Source: Triglochin maritima (Eukaryota; Streptophyta; Magnoliopsida; Alismatales; Juncaginaceae). Taken from it: a stretch of DNA of 64,000 nucleotides. Positions 1 through 10,780 of this stretch are shown piece by piece (the first letter of the stretch is position 1; every line of letters starts with the position of its first letter). The notes below the pieces were generated by a model. The model was given only the letters and a program-made list of their open reading frames with translations. It made no database searches and was not told the origin of the DNA. The stretch is taken from NCBI GenBank assembly GCA_963682175.1, contig OY821786.1, positions 24,450,501-24,514,500 of the forward strand, given 5' to 3'. The translations under genes and the position numbers were made by a program.

Positions 1-3000
1 CTTCAATACCTCTCCTTCCCTTTCCCTTTTTCCTTCTCCTTCTCTCTCTTCTTCCTGTCTCTCTCTCTCCCTCGCTTGCCTTCTCCTCTTGCTTCTCTCC
101 CTCCCTCTCCTTCTCCTTCCCATCTCCGCTCTTCTCCCCCTCTCCGTCTCCTCCTCTCTCCGTCTTCCTCCTTCCCCCTCCATCTCCCTCTACTTCTCTC
201 TCCTTGTCCATCTCTCTCCCCCTCCTCTCTCACTCTGTCGTACTCTCTCGCTCTCCTCCTTCTTCTCCCGTCTTTCCTCCTCCTCTATCTCTCCTCTCTT
301 CGTCTCCTTCTCCTTCTCGCTCTCCTCCCCTCCCACTCCCATTGTCCTTCTCTCTCCCTCTCCTATCCACTCTCCCCTTCTCCTTCTCTCTGCGTGCCCT
401 TATTCTTCTCTCCGTCGTTCTCCTTCTCTCTCCTTGTCCTCTCTCTTGTTCTCCTTCTCATCTCCTTCTTCTTCTTCTCCTCCTCCTCCTCTCTCCTTCT
501 TCTCCCTCCTCCTCCTCTTCCTCCTCTCTCTCCTTCTCTTTCTCTCATCCCTCTCCTTCTCCTTCGCTTGTCCTTCTCTCTCCTCCTCCCTCTTCTTTTC
601 CTCTCCGTCACCTTCACTCTCTCTCACTCCTCTCGTTCTCCTTCCCTCTCCACCTTCTCCGTCTCTCTATTCCTCTCTCTCCTTACCTTTTATCTCTACT
701 TCTCCTTCTGCCTCCCTCTTTCCTTCTCTCCTTCCCTTCCAATCCCCTCTTCCTTCTCTCTCTCCTTCTCCATCTAGCTCACTTACCGACTCCCTCACTC
801 TTTCTCCCCCTCTCCTTCTCTTTCTCTCTCTCCTTTTCCTTCATTCACAGTCTCCTTCGCTCTCCTCTCTCTACTTCTCGCTCTAATTCACTCTCTCCCC
901 TTCTCCGTTTCACTCCCTCCTTATCTCTCCCTCTCTCTCCTTCTCTATTGTTCTCTCTACTTCTCCATCTCTCCTTGCCCTTCTCACTCCCTCCCCCTCT
1001 GTCCACCTCTCCTCTCTCTCCTTCTCCTTCTACCTCTCTCCATCTCTCCCTCTCTCCTTGTTTCCCCATTTCCTTCTCTCTCGTCCTACACTCTCCTTCT
1101 CTCTCCCCACTCTTTCTCCTTGTTTTTCACTCTCTTATTGTCCCGCGCTCTCTCCTTCTCACTCCTCTCTCTGATTCTCCCTTCTATCTTCTATCTTCTC
1201 TCTCCTTATCCTTCACTCTTCGTCTTCAATCTCCTTCCCTCTCTCTCCTTCTCCTCTACTTCAATACCTCTCCTTCCCTTTTTCCTTCTCCTTCTCTCTC
1301 TTCTTCCTGTCTCTCTCTCTCCCTCGCTTGCCTTCTCCTCTTGCTTCTCTCCCTCCCTCTCCTTCTCCTTCCCATCTCCGCTCTTCTCCCCCTCTCCGTC
1401 TCCTCCTCTCTCCGTCTTCCTCCTTCCCCCTCCATCTCCCTCTACTTCTCTCTCCTTGTCCATATCTCTCCCCCTCCTCTCTCACTCTGTCGTACTCTCT
1501 CGCTCTCCTCCTTCTTCTCCCCTCTTTCCTCCTCCTCTATCTCTCCTCTCTTCGTCTCCTTCTCCTTCTCGCTCTCCTCTCCTCCCCTCCCACTCCCATT
1601 GTCCTTCTCTCTCCCTCTCCTATCCACTCTCCCCTTCTCCTTCTCTCTGCGTGCCCTTATTCTTCTCTCCGTCGTTCTCCTTCTCTCTCCTTGTCCTCTC
1701 TCTTGTTCTCCTTCTCATCTCCTTCTTCTTCTTCTTCTCCTCCTCCTCCCTCCTTCTCCCTCCTCCTCCTCTTCCTCCTCTCTCTCCTTCTCTTTCTCTC
1801 ATCCCTCTCCTTCTCCTTCGCTTGTCCTTCTCTCTCCTCCTCCCTCTTCTTTTCCTCTCCGTCACCTTCACTCTCTCTCACTCCTCTCGTTCTCCTTCCC
1901 TCTCCCACTTCTCCGTCTCTCTATTCCTCTCTCTCCTTACCTTTTATCTCTACTTCTCCTTCTCCCTCCCTCTTTCCTTCTCTCCTTCCCTTCCAGTCCC
2001 CTCTTCCTTCTCTCTCTCCTTCTCCATCTAGCTCACTTACCGACTCCCACACTCTTTCTCCCCCTCTCCTTCTCTTTCTCTCTCTCCTTTTCCTTTATTC
2101 ACAGTCTCCTTCGCTCTCCTCTCTCTACTTCTCGCTCTAATTCACTCTCTCCCCTTCTCCGTTTCACTTCCTCCTTATCTCTCCCTCTCTCTCCTTCTCT
2201 ATTGTTCTCTCTACTTCTCCATCTCTCCTTGCCCTTCTCACTCCCTCCCCCTCTGTCCACCTCTCCTCTCTCTCCTTCTCCTTCTACCTCTCTCCATCTC
2301 TCCCTCTCTCCTTGTTTCCCCATTTCCTTCTCTCTCGTCCTACACTCTCCTTCTCTCTCCCCACTCCTTCTCCTTGTTTTTCACTCTCTTATTGTCCCGC
2401 GCTCTCTCCTTCTCACTCCTCTCTCTGATTCTCCCTTCTATCTTCTATCTTCTCTCTCCTTATCCTTCACTCTTCGTCTTCAATCTCCTTCCCTCTCTCT
2501 CCTTCTCCTCTACTTCAATACCTCTCCTACCCTTTCCCTTTCCCTTTTTCCTTCTCCTTCTCTCTCTTCTTCCTGTCTCTCTCTCTCCCTCGCTTGCCTT
2601 CTCCTCTTGCTTCTCTCCCTCCCTCTCCTTCTCCTTCCCATCTCCGCTCTTCTCCCCCTCTCCGTCTCCTCCTCTCTCCGTCTTCCTCCTTCCCCCTCCA
2701 TCTCCCTCTACTTCTCTCTCCTTGTCCATATCTCTCCCCCTCCTCTCTCACTCTGTCGTACTCTCTCGCTCTCCTCCTTCTTCTCCCCTCTTTCCTCCTC
2801 CTCTATCTCTCCTCTCTTCGTCTCCTTCTCCTTCTCGCTCTCCTCTCCTCCCCTCCCACTCCCATTGTCCTTCTCTCTCCCTCTCCTATCCACTCACCCC
2901 TTCTCCTTCTCTCTGCGTGCCCTTATTCTTCTCTCCGTCGTTCTCCTTCTCTCTCCTTGTCCTCTCTCTTGTTCTCCTTCTCATCTCCTTCTTCTTCTCC

Positions 3001-6000
3001 TCCTCCTCCTCTCTCCTTCTTCTCCCTCCTCCTCCTCTTCCTCCTCTCTCTCCTTCTCTTTCTCTCATCCCTCTCCTTCTCCTTCGCTTGTCCTTCTCTC
3101 TCCTCCTCCCTCTTCTTTTCCTCTCCGTCACCTTCACTCTCTCTCACTCCTCTCGTTCTCCTTCCCTCTCCCCCTTCTCCGTCTCTCTATTCCTCTCTCT
3201 CCTTACCTTTTATCTCTACTTCTCCTTCTCCCTCCCTCTTTCCTTCTCTCCTTCCCTTCCAGTCCCCTCTTCCTTCTCTCTCTCCTTCTCCATCTAGCTC
3301 ACTTACCGACTCCCTCACTCTTTCTCCCCCTCTCCTTCTCTTTCTCTCTCTCCTTTTCCTTCATTCACAGTCTCCTTCGCTCTCCTCTCTCTACTTCTCG
3401 CTCTAATTCACTCTCTCCCCTTCTCCGTTTCACTCCCTCCTTATCTCTCCCTCTCTCTCCTTCTCTATTGTTCTCTCTACTTCTCCATCTCTCCTTGCCC
3501 TTCTCACTCCCTCCCCCTCTGTCCACCTCTCCTCTCTCTCCTTCTCCTTCTACCTCTCTCCATCTCTCCCTCTCTCATTGTTTCCCCATTTCCTTCTCTC
3601 TCGTCCTACACTCTCCTTCTCTCTCCCCACTCCTTCTCCTTGTTTTTCACTCTCATATTGTCCCGCGCTCTCTCCTTCTCACTCCTCTCTCTGATTCTCC
3701 CTTCTATCTTCTATCTTCTCTCTCCTTATCCTTCACTCTTCGTCTTCAATCTCCTTCCCTCTCTCTCCTTCTCCTCTACTTCAATACCTCTCCTTCTCTT
3801 TCCCTTTTTCCTTCTCCTTCTCTCTCTTCTTCCTGTCTCTCTCTCTCTCCCTCGCTTGCCTTCTCCTCTTGCTTCTCTCCCTCCCTCTCCTTCTCCTTCC
3901 CATCTCCGCTCTTCTCCCCCTCTCCGTCTCCTCCTCTCTCCGTCTTCCTCCTTCCCCCTCCACCTCCCTCTACTTCTCTCTCCTTGTCCATCTCTCTCCC
4001 CCTCCTCTCTCACTCTGTCGTACTCTCTCGCTCTCCTCCTTCTTCTCCCCTCTTTCCTCCTCCTCTATCTCTCCTCTCTTCGTCTCCTTCTCCTTCTCGC
4101 TCTCCTCCTCTCCCACTCCCATTGTCCTTCTCTCTCCCTCTCCTATCCACTCTCCCCTTCTCCTTCTCTCTGCGTGCCCTTATTCTTCTCTCCGTCGTTC
4201 TCCTTCTCTCTCCTTGTCCTCTCTCTTGTTCTCCTTCTCATCTCCTTCTTCTTCTTCTCCTCCTCCTCCTCTCTCCTTCTTCTCCCTCCTCCTCCTCTTC
4301 CTCCTCTCTCTCCTTCTCTTTCTCTCATCCCTCTCCTTCTCCTTCGCTTGTCCTTCTCTCTCCTCCTCCCTCTTCTTTTCCTCTCCGTCACCTTCACTCT
4401 CTCTCACTCCTCTCGTTCTCCTTCCCTCTCCCCTTCTCCGTCTCTCTATTCCTCTCTCTCCTTACCTTTTATCTCTACTTCTCCTTCTCCCTCCCTCTTT
4501 CCTTCTCTCCTTCCCTTCCAGTCCCCTCTTCCTTCTCTCTCTCCTTCTCCATCTAGCTCACTTACCGACTCCCTCACTCTTTCTCCCCCTCTCCTTCTCT
4601 TTCTCTCTCTCCTTTTCCTTCATTCACAGTCTCCTTCGCTCTCCTCTCTCTACTTCTCGCTCTAATTCACTCTCTCCCCTTCTCCGTTTCACTCCCTCCT
4701 TATCTCTCCCTCTCTCTCCTTCTCTATTGTTCTCTCTACTTCTCCATCTCTCGTTGCCCTTCTCACTCCCTCCCCCTCTGTCCACCTCTCCTCTCTGTCC
4801 TTCTCCTTCTACCTCTCTCCATCTCTCCCTCTCTCCTTGTTTCCCCATTTCCTTCTCTCTCGTCCTACACTCTCCTTCTCTCTCCCCACTCCTTCTCCTT
4901 GTTTTTCACTCTCTTATTGTCCCGCGCTCTCTCCTTCTCACTCCTCTCTCTGATTCTCCCTTCTATCTTCTATCTTCTCTCTCCTTATCCTTCACTCTTC
5001 GTCTTCAATCTCCTTCCCTCTCTCTCCTTCTCCTCTACTTCAATACCTCTCCTTCCCTTTCCCTTTTTCCTTTTCCTTCTCTCTCTTCTTCCTGTCTCTC
5101 TCTCTCCCTCGCTTGCCTTCTCCTCTTGCTTCTCTCCTTCCCTCTCCTTCTCCTTCCCATCTCCGCTCTTCTCCCCCTCTCCGTCTCCTCTCTCCGTCTT
5201 CCTCCTTCCCCCTCTATCTCCCTCTACTTCTCTCTCCTTGTCCATCTCTCTCCCCCTCCTCTCTCACTCTGTCGTACTCTCTCGCTCTCCTCCTTCTTCT
5301 CCCCTCTTTCCTCCTCCTCTATCTCTCCTCTCTTCGTCTCCTTCTCCTTCTCGCTCTCCTCCCCTCCCACTCCCATTGTCCTTCTCTCTCCCTCTCCTAT
5401 CCACTCTCCCCTTCTCCTTCTCTCTGCGTGCCCTTATTCTTCTCTCCGTCGTTCTCCTTCTCTCTCCTTGTCCTCTCTCTTGTTCTCCTTCTCATCTCCT
5501 TCTTCTTCTCCTCCTCCTCCTCTCTCCTTCTTCTCCCTCCTCCTCCTCTTCCTCCTCTCTCTCCTTCTCTTTCTCTCATCCCTCTCCTTCTCCTTCGCTT
5601 GTCCTTCTCTCTCCTCCTCCCTCTTCTTTTCCTCTCCGTCACCTTCACTCTCTCTCACTCCTCTCGTTCTCCTTCCCTCTCCCACTTCTCCGTCTCTCTA
5701 TTCCTCTCTCTCCTTACCTTTTATCTCTACTTCTCCTTCTCCCTCCCTCTTTCCTTCTCTCCTTCCCTTCCAGTCTCTTCTTCCTTCTCTCTCTCCTTCT
5801 CCATCTAGCTCACTTACCGACTCCCTCACTCTTTCTCCCCCTCTCCTTCTCTTTCTCTCTCTCCTTTTCCTTCATTCACAGTCTCCTTCGCTCTCCTCTC
5901 TCTACTTCTCGCTCTAATTCACTCTCTCCCCTTCTCCGTTTCACTCCCTCCTTATCTCTCCCTCTCTCTCCTTCTCTATTGTTCCCTCTACTTCTCCATC

Positions 6001-6289
6001 TCTCCTTGCCCTTCTCACTCCCTCCCCCTCTGTCCACCTCTCCTCTCTCTCCTTCTCCTTCTACCTCTCTCCATCTCTCCCTCTCTCATTGTTTCCCCAT
6101 TTCCTTCTCTCTCGTCCTACACTCTCCTTCTCTCTCCCCACTCCTTCTCCTTGTTTTTCACTCTCTTATTGTCCCGCGCTCTCTCCTTCTCACTCCTCTC
6201 TCTGATTCTCCCTTCTATCTTCTATCTTCTCTCTCCTTATCCTTCACTCTTCGTCTTCAATCTCCTTCCCTCTCTCTCCTTCTCCTCTA
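1..6289 (+). repeat. Five-monomer higher-order repeat, copy 1 (about 6.29 kb)
   Basis: Private variants in this block recur about 6,289-6,291 bp to the right. A G in TCCCGTCTTT is at 270 and again at 6559. CGACTCCCACACTC is at 2041 and 8332. TTTATTCAC is at 2094 and 8385. GTTTCACTTCC is at 2161 and 8452. Five monomers at this spacing make a higher-order unit. The block edges are arbitrary because the window begins inside the array. Confidence 0.7.
774..850 (+). other. 3'-splice-site-like module, one per monomer (first copy shown)
   Basis: The module starts with CTAGCTCACTTACCGAC and CCTCAC, which resemble branch sites. A pyrimidine tract of about 50 bases follows, and it ends in TTCATTCACAG. 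A second acceptor-like end, CTTCCCTTCCAG, lies about 90 bases upstream in most copies, although this first copy reads CTTCCAA. The module recurs in nearly every monomer; later ends are near 2104, 3370, 5881 and 7141. Three copies in the 3,148 bp units read TTCATTAACAG. What is seen is the sequence pattern. Splicing activity is not shown, and no 5' donor or exon is apparent. Confidence 0.5.
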
Positions 6290-9200
6290 CTTCAATACCT
6301 CTCCTTCCCTTTCCCTTTTTCCTTCTCCTTCTCTCTCTTCTTCCTGTCTCTCTCTCTCCCTCGCTTGCCTTCTCCTCTTGCTTCTCTCCCTCCCTCTCCT
6401 TCTCCTTCCCATCTCCGCTCTTCTGCCCCTCTCCGTCTCCTCCTCTCTCCGTCTTCCTCCTTCCCCCTCCATCTCCCTCTACTTCTCTCTCCTTGTCCAT
6501 CTCTCTCCCCCTCCTCTCTCACTCTGTCGTACTCTCTCGCTCTCCTCCTTCTTCTCCCGTCTTTCCTCCTCCTCTATCTCTCCTCTCTTCGTCTCCTTCT
6601 CCTTCTCGCTCTCCTCCCCTCCCACTCCCATTGTCCTTCTCTCTCCCTCTCCTATCCACTCTCCCCTTCTCCTTCTCTCTGCGTGCCCTTATTCTTCTCT
6701 CCGTCGTTCTCCTTCTCTCTCCTTGTCCTCTCTCTTGTTCTCCTTCTCATCTCCTTCTTCTTCTTCTCCTCCTCCTCCTCTCTCCTTCTTCTCCCTCCTC
6801 CTCCTCTTCCTCCTCTCTCTCCTTCTCTTTCTCTCATCCCTCTCCTTCTCCTTCGCTTGTCCTTCTCTCTCCTCCTCCCTCTTCTTTTCCTCTCCGTCAC
6901 CTTCACTCTCTCTCTCACTCCTCTCGTTCTCCTTCCCTCTCCCCCTTCTCCGTCTCTCTATTCCTCTCTCTCCTTACCTTTTATCTCTACTTCTCCTTCT
7001 CCCTCCCTCTTTCCTTCTCTCCTTCCCTTCCAGTCCCCTCTTCCTTCTCTCTCACCTTCTCCATCTAGCTCACTTACCGACTCCCTCACTCTTTCTCCCC
7101 CTCTCCTTCTCTTTCTCTCTCTCCTTTTCCTTCATTCACAGTCTCCTTCGCTCTCCTCTCTCTACTTCTCGCTCTAATTCACTCTCTCCCCTTCTCCGTT
7201 TCACTCCCTCCTTATCTCTCCCTCTCTCTCCTTCTCTATTGTTCTCTCTACTTCTCCATCTCTCCTTGCCCTTCTCACTCCCTCCCCCTCTGTCCACCTC
7301 TCCTCTCTCTCGTTCTCCTTCTACCTCTCTCCCTCTCTCCCTCTCTCCTTGTTTCCCCATTTCCTTCTCTCTCGTCCTACACTCTCCTTCTCTCTCCCCA
7401 CTCCTTCTCCTTGTTTTTCACTCTCTTATTGTCCCGCGCTCTCTCCTTCTCACTCCTCTCTCTGATTCTCCCTTCTATCTTCTATCTTCTCTCTCCTTAT
7501 CCTTCACTCTTCGTCTTCAATATCCTTCCCTCTCTCTCCTTCTCCTCTACTTCAATACCTCTCCTTCCCTTTCCCTTTTTCCTTCTCCTTCTCTCTCTTC
7601 TTCCTATCTCTCTCTCTCCCTCGCTTGCCTTCTCCTCTTGCTTCTCTCCCTCCCTCTCCTTGTCCTTCCCATCTCCGCTCTTCTCCCCCTCTCCGTCTCC
7701 TCCTCTCTCCGTCTTCCTCCTTCCCCCTCCATCTCCCTCTACTTCTCTCTCCTTGTCCATCTCTCTCCCCCTCCTCTCTCACTCTGTCGTACTCTCTCGC
7801 TCTCCTCCTTCTTCTCCCCTCTTTCCTCCTCCTCTATCTCTCCTCTCTTCGTCTCCTTCTCCTTCTCGCTCTCCTCCCTCCCACTCCCATTGTCCTTCTC
7901 TCTCCCTCTCCTATCCACTCTCCCCTTCTCCTTCTCTCTGCGTGCCCTTATTCTTCTCTCCGTCGTTCTCCTTCTCTCTCCTTGTCCTCTCTCTTGTTCT
8001 CCTTCTCATCTACTTCTTCTTCTCCTCCTCCTCCTCTCTCCTTCTTCTCCCTCCTCCTCCTCTTCCTCCTCTCTCTCCTTCTCTTTCTCTCATCCCTCTC
8101 CTTCTCCTTCGCTTGTCCTTCTCTCTCCTCCTCCCTCTTCTTTTCCTCTCCGTCACCTTCACTCTCTCTCACTCCTCTCGTTCTCCTTCCCTCTCCCCTT
8201 TCTCCGTCTCTCTATTCCTCTCTCTCCTTACCTTTTATCTCTACTTCTCCTTCTCCCTCCCTCTTTCCTTCTCTCCTTCCCTTCCAGTCCCCTCTTCCTT
8301 CTCTCTCTCCTTCTCCATCTAGCTCACTTACCGACTCCCACACTCTTTCTCCCCCTCTCCTTCTCTTTCTCTCTCTCCTTTTCCTTTATTCACAGTCTCC
8401 TTCGCTCTCCTCTCTCTACTTCTCGCTCTAATTCACTCTCTCCCCTTCTCCGTTTCACTTCCTCCTTATCTCTCCCTCTCTCTCCTTCTCTATTGTTCTC
8501 TCTACTTCTCCATCTCTCCTTGCCCTTCTCACTCCCTCCCCCTCTGTCCACCTCTCCTCTCTCTCCTTCTCCTTCTACCTCTCTCCATCTCTCCCTCTCT
8601 CCTTGTTTCCCCATTTCCTTCTCTCTCGTCCTACACTCTCCTTCTCTCTCCCCACTCCTTCTCCTTGTTTTTCACTCTCTTATTGTCCCGCGCTCTCTCC
8701 TTCTCACTCCTCTCTCTGATTCTCCCTTCTATCTTCTATCTTCTCTCTCCTTATCCTTCACTCTTCGTCTTCAATCTCCTTCCCTCTCTCTCCTTCTCCT
8801 CTACTTCAATACCTCTCCTTCCCTTTCCCTTTTTCCTTCTCCTTCTCTCTCTTCTTCCAGCCTCTCTCTCTCCCTCGCTTGCCTTCTCCTCTTGCTTCTC
8901 TCCCTCCCTCTCCTTCTCCTTCCCATCTCCGCTCTTCTCCCCCTCTCCGTCTCCTCCTCTCTCCGTCTTCCTCCTTCCCCCTCCATCTCCCTCTACTTCT
9001 CTCTCCTTGTCCATCTCTCTCCCCCTCCTCTCTCACTCTGTCGTACTCTCTCGCTCTCCTCCTTCTTCTCCCCTCTTTCCTACTCCTCTATCTCTCCTCT
9101 CTTCGTCTCCTTCTCGCTCTCCTCCCCTCCCACTCCCATTGTCCTTCTCTCTCCCTCTCCTATCCACTCTCCCCTTCTCCTTCTCTCTGCGTGCCCTTAT

Positions 9201-10058
9201 TCTTCTCTCCGTCGTTCTCCTTCTCTCTCCTTGTCCTCTCTCTTGTTCTCCTTCTCATCTCCTTCTTCTTCTCCTCCTCCTCCTCTCTCCTTCTTCTCCC
9301 TCCTCCTCCTCTTCCTCCTCTCTCTCCTTCTCTTTCTCTCATCCCTCTCTTTCTCCTTCGCTTGTCCTTCTCTCTCCTCCTCCCTCTTCTTTTCCTCTCC
9401 GTCACCTTCACTCTCTCTCACTCCTCTCGTTCTCCTTCCCTCTCCCCCTTCTCCGTCTCTCTATTCCTCTCTCTCCTTACCTTTTATCTCTACTTCTCCT
9501 TCTCCCTTCCTCTTTCCTTCTCTCCTTCCCTTCCAGTCCCCTCTTCCTTCTCTCTCTCCTTCTCCATCTAGCTCACTTACCGACTCCCTCATTCTTTCTC
9601 CCCCTCTCCTTCTCTTTCTCTCTCTCCTTTTCCTTCATTCACAGTCTCCTTCGCTCTCCTCTCTCTACTTCTCGCTCTAATTCACTCTCTCCCCTTCTCC
9701 GTTTCACTCCCTCCTTATCTCTCCTTCTCTCTCCTTCTCTATTGTTCTCTCTACTTCTCCATCTCTCCTTGCCCTTCTCACTCCCTCCCCCTCTGTCCAC
9801 CTCTCCTCTCTCTCCTTCTCCTTCTACCTCTCTCCCTCTCTCCTTGTTTCCCCATTTCCTTCTCTCTCGTCCTACACTCTCCTTCTCTCTCCCCACTCCT
9901 TCTCCTTGTTTTTCACTCTCTTATTGTCCCGCGCTCTCTCCTTCTCACTCCTCTCTCTGATTCTCCCTTCTATCTTCTATCTTCTCTCTCCTTTCCTTCA
10001 CTCTTCGTCTTCAATCTCCTTCCCTCTCTCTCCTTCTCCTCTACTTCAATACCTCTCC
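6290..10058 (+). repeat. Five-monomer higher-order repeat, copy 2 (cut short by the LINE)
   Basis: This is the second copy of the 6.29 kb unit, recognised by the same four private variants at 6559, 8332, 8385 and 8452. Only three monomers are present before the LINE poly(T) begins at 10059. The copy has since gained its own changes, for example TTCAATATCC near 7520 and CTTCTTCCAGCC near 8850, so the duplication is not brand new. Confidence 0.65.
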
Positions 10059-10066
10059 TTTTTTTT
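10059..10066 (-). repeat. LINE poly(A) tail
   Basis: Eight T on the + strand directly after satellite sequence ending CTCTCC, followed by GCAAAGC. In the minus orientation this is the A tail at the LINE 3' end. Confidence 0.9.
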
Positions 10067-10249
10067 GCAAAGCAAAAGGGAGGCTTTAGCCTCTAAATTC
10101 TATTGATGAATTGTTGTTTACAACCTACAAAATTGAGCACAAAGCGTGCGGGTTTATGCCTTATGCATAACCGGCCTCTACTACAAAAGTATTACAAGCA
10201 TGCTTACATCTTTCAAAAAAGAAATTGCTGTCCTATTTCCTATCCTATC
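10067..10249 (-). other. LINE 3' UTR
   Basis: Sequence between the stop of the ORF2 frame (TAG on the minus strand at 10250-10252) and the A tail. It is ordinary mixed-base DNA, unlike the satellite. Its last 45 nt or so match the 3' end of the second insert near 49,300. Both read ATCAATA, then AATTTAG or ATTTAG, a hairpin, then CCCTTTT and TTTGC before the A tail. The AATAAA-like hexamer here is AATAGA (+ strand 10099-10104). Confidence 0.8.
10080..10093 (-). promoter_or_regulatory. 3'-terminal RNA hairpin of the LINE
   Basis: GAGGC TTTA GCCTC on the + strand (GAGGC TAAA GCCTC on the RNA strand) forms a perfect 5-bp stem with a 4-nt loop about 13 nt before the A tail. The second insert has a different stem at the same place (49311-49329). 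Some LINE reverse transcriptases recognise a 3' stem-loop of their RNA, so this is a plausible recognition element. That role is an inference. Confidence 0.6.
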
Positions 10250-10780
10250 CTATTTCCATTTGTCTTCAAATTTCTGGAATTCCTCCTCATTCTTTGCTAT
10301 GTCCTTCACTTTTCCTCCTAAGCACCGTAGCATATCCTTGATTGCTTCAACTACATCCCCCGGTTTCTTCTTGTCCCCCTCAAAGATTCTTCGGTTGCGT
10401 TCTTGCCAACATTCATGGATCATGGCATTGAACGCCCACCTTCGTTCTAGAGCCTCTATGCACCCCCCTCTTGCATGGATAATGCGATTTGCCTCCCCCA
10501 CAATCGAGCTTGCGATGTTGGGGCTGACGTGAAGGCATGCTAGGAGGCCTCCCCAAACTTCCCTAGCAAACGAGCACCTCCAAAATAGATGCTCCATATC
10601 CTCCCCCATGTTCTCACAAAGGACACAAGTCGGGTCAAGCTTGGCACCCCTTTGGTTCATGAGCTTCTTCGTGAGTAGTCGACCCCTCATTGCCCGCCAA
10701 GCCGTGAGGGAGTGTTTAGGGATGCCATGCTTGTGCCACACCATATGAGCCCAACTCACTTCATTTCCCGGTGCCTTTAC
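10250..10780 (-). pseudogene. LINE ORF2 C-terminal part with zf-RVT domain, after an in-frame TGA
   Basis: This continues the ORF2 reading frame directly after the TGA at 10781-10783, with no frameshift, and runs about 176 codons to a TAG at 10250-10252. It contains a zinc-binding motif C-x2-C-x8-H-x4-C (CVLC, then HLFWRC) in the context GIPKHSLTAWRAMRGRLLTKK, the hallmark of the zf-RVT domain at the end of plant LINE ORF2 proteins. A basic and acidic tail of about 90 residues follows. Because it is cut off by the stop, it would not be translated unless the stop were read through. Together with the upstream part, ORF2 would be about 1,196 codons, a normal length for this family. Confidence 0.88.

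Larger units (their letters stand above)
1..10058 (+). repeat. Polypyrimidine satellite, left subarray (about 8 monomers, 1,240-1,266 bp)
   Basis: Head-to-tail tandem copies of one monomer. The start motif CTTCAATACC lies at 1, 1259, 2513, 3779, 5038, 6290, 7550, 8804 and 10044, giving spacings of 1258, 1254, 1266, 1259, 1252, 1260, 1254 and 1240. The + strand is nearly all C and T. The rare purines recur at fixed places, for example in CATCTAGCTCACTTACCGAC, TTCATTCACAG, GTCCCGCGCTC, CTCTGTCGTAC and CTGCGTGCCC. Copies here carry G in CACAGTCTCCTTCGCTCTCC and a four-C run in TTTCCCCATTT, which separates them from the array right of the LINE. No coding function is supported. Very long open frames exist only because the strand has few stop codons. 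Confidence 0.95.

Noticed and set aside
363..617. Arg/Glu/Lys-rich frames on the minus strand, repeated in every monomer
   Set aside because: They are the purine-strand shadow of the same repeats. The composition follows directly from GA-rich DNA, and the frames recur with each monomer without codon-level conservation.
4899..9680. A 1,593-codon open frame, and many other Ser/Leu/Pro-rich frames of 200-1,450 codons on the + strand
   Set aside because: A pyrimidine strand can hardly form TAA, TAG or TGA. Each monomer has only a few stops (CATCTAGCTC, CTCTAATTC, TCTGATTC), and monomer lengths that are not multiples of three let frames slip past them. Several frames are open at once, many starts are TTG or CTG-like, and no domain is visible.
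1..10058. CRISPR array
   Set aside because: The repeats are 1.25 kb, directly adjacent, have no unique spacers, and lie in a eukaryotic context with LINEs.
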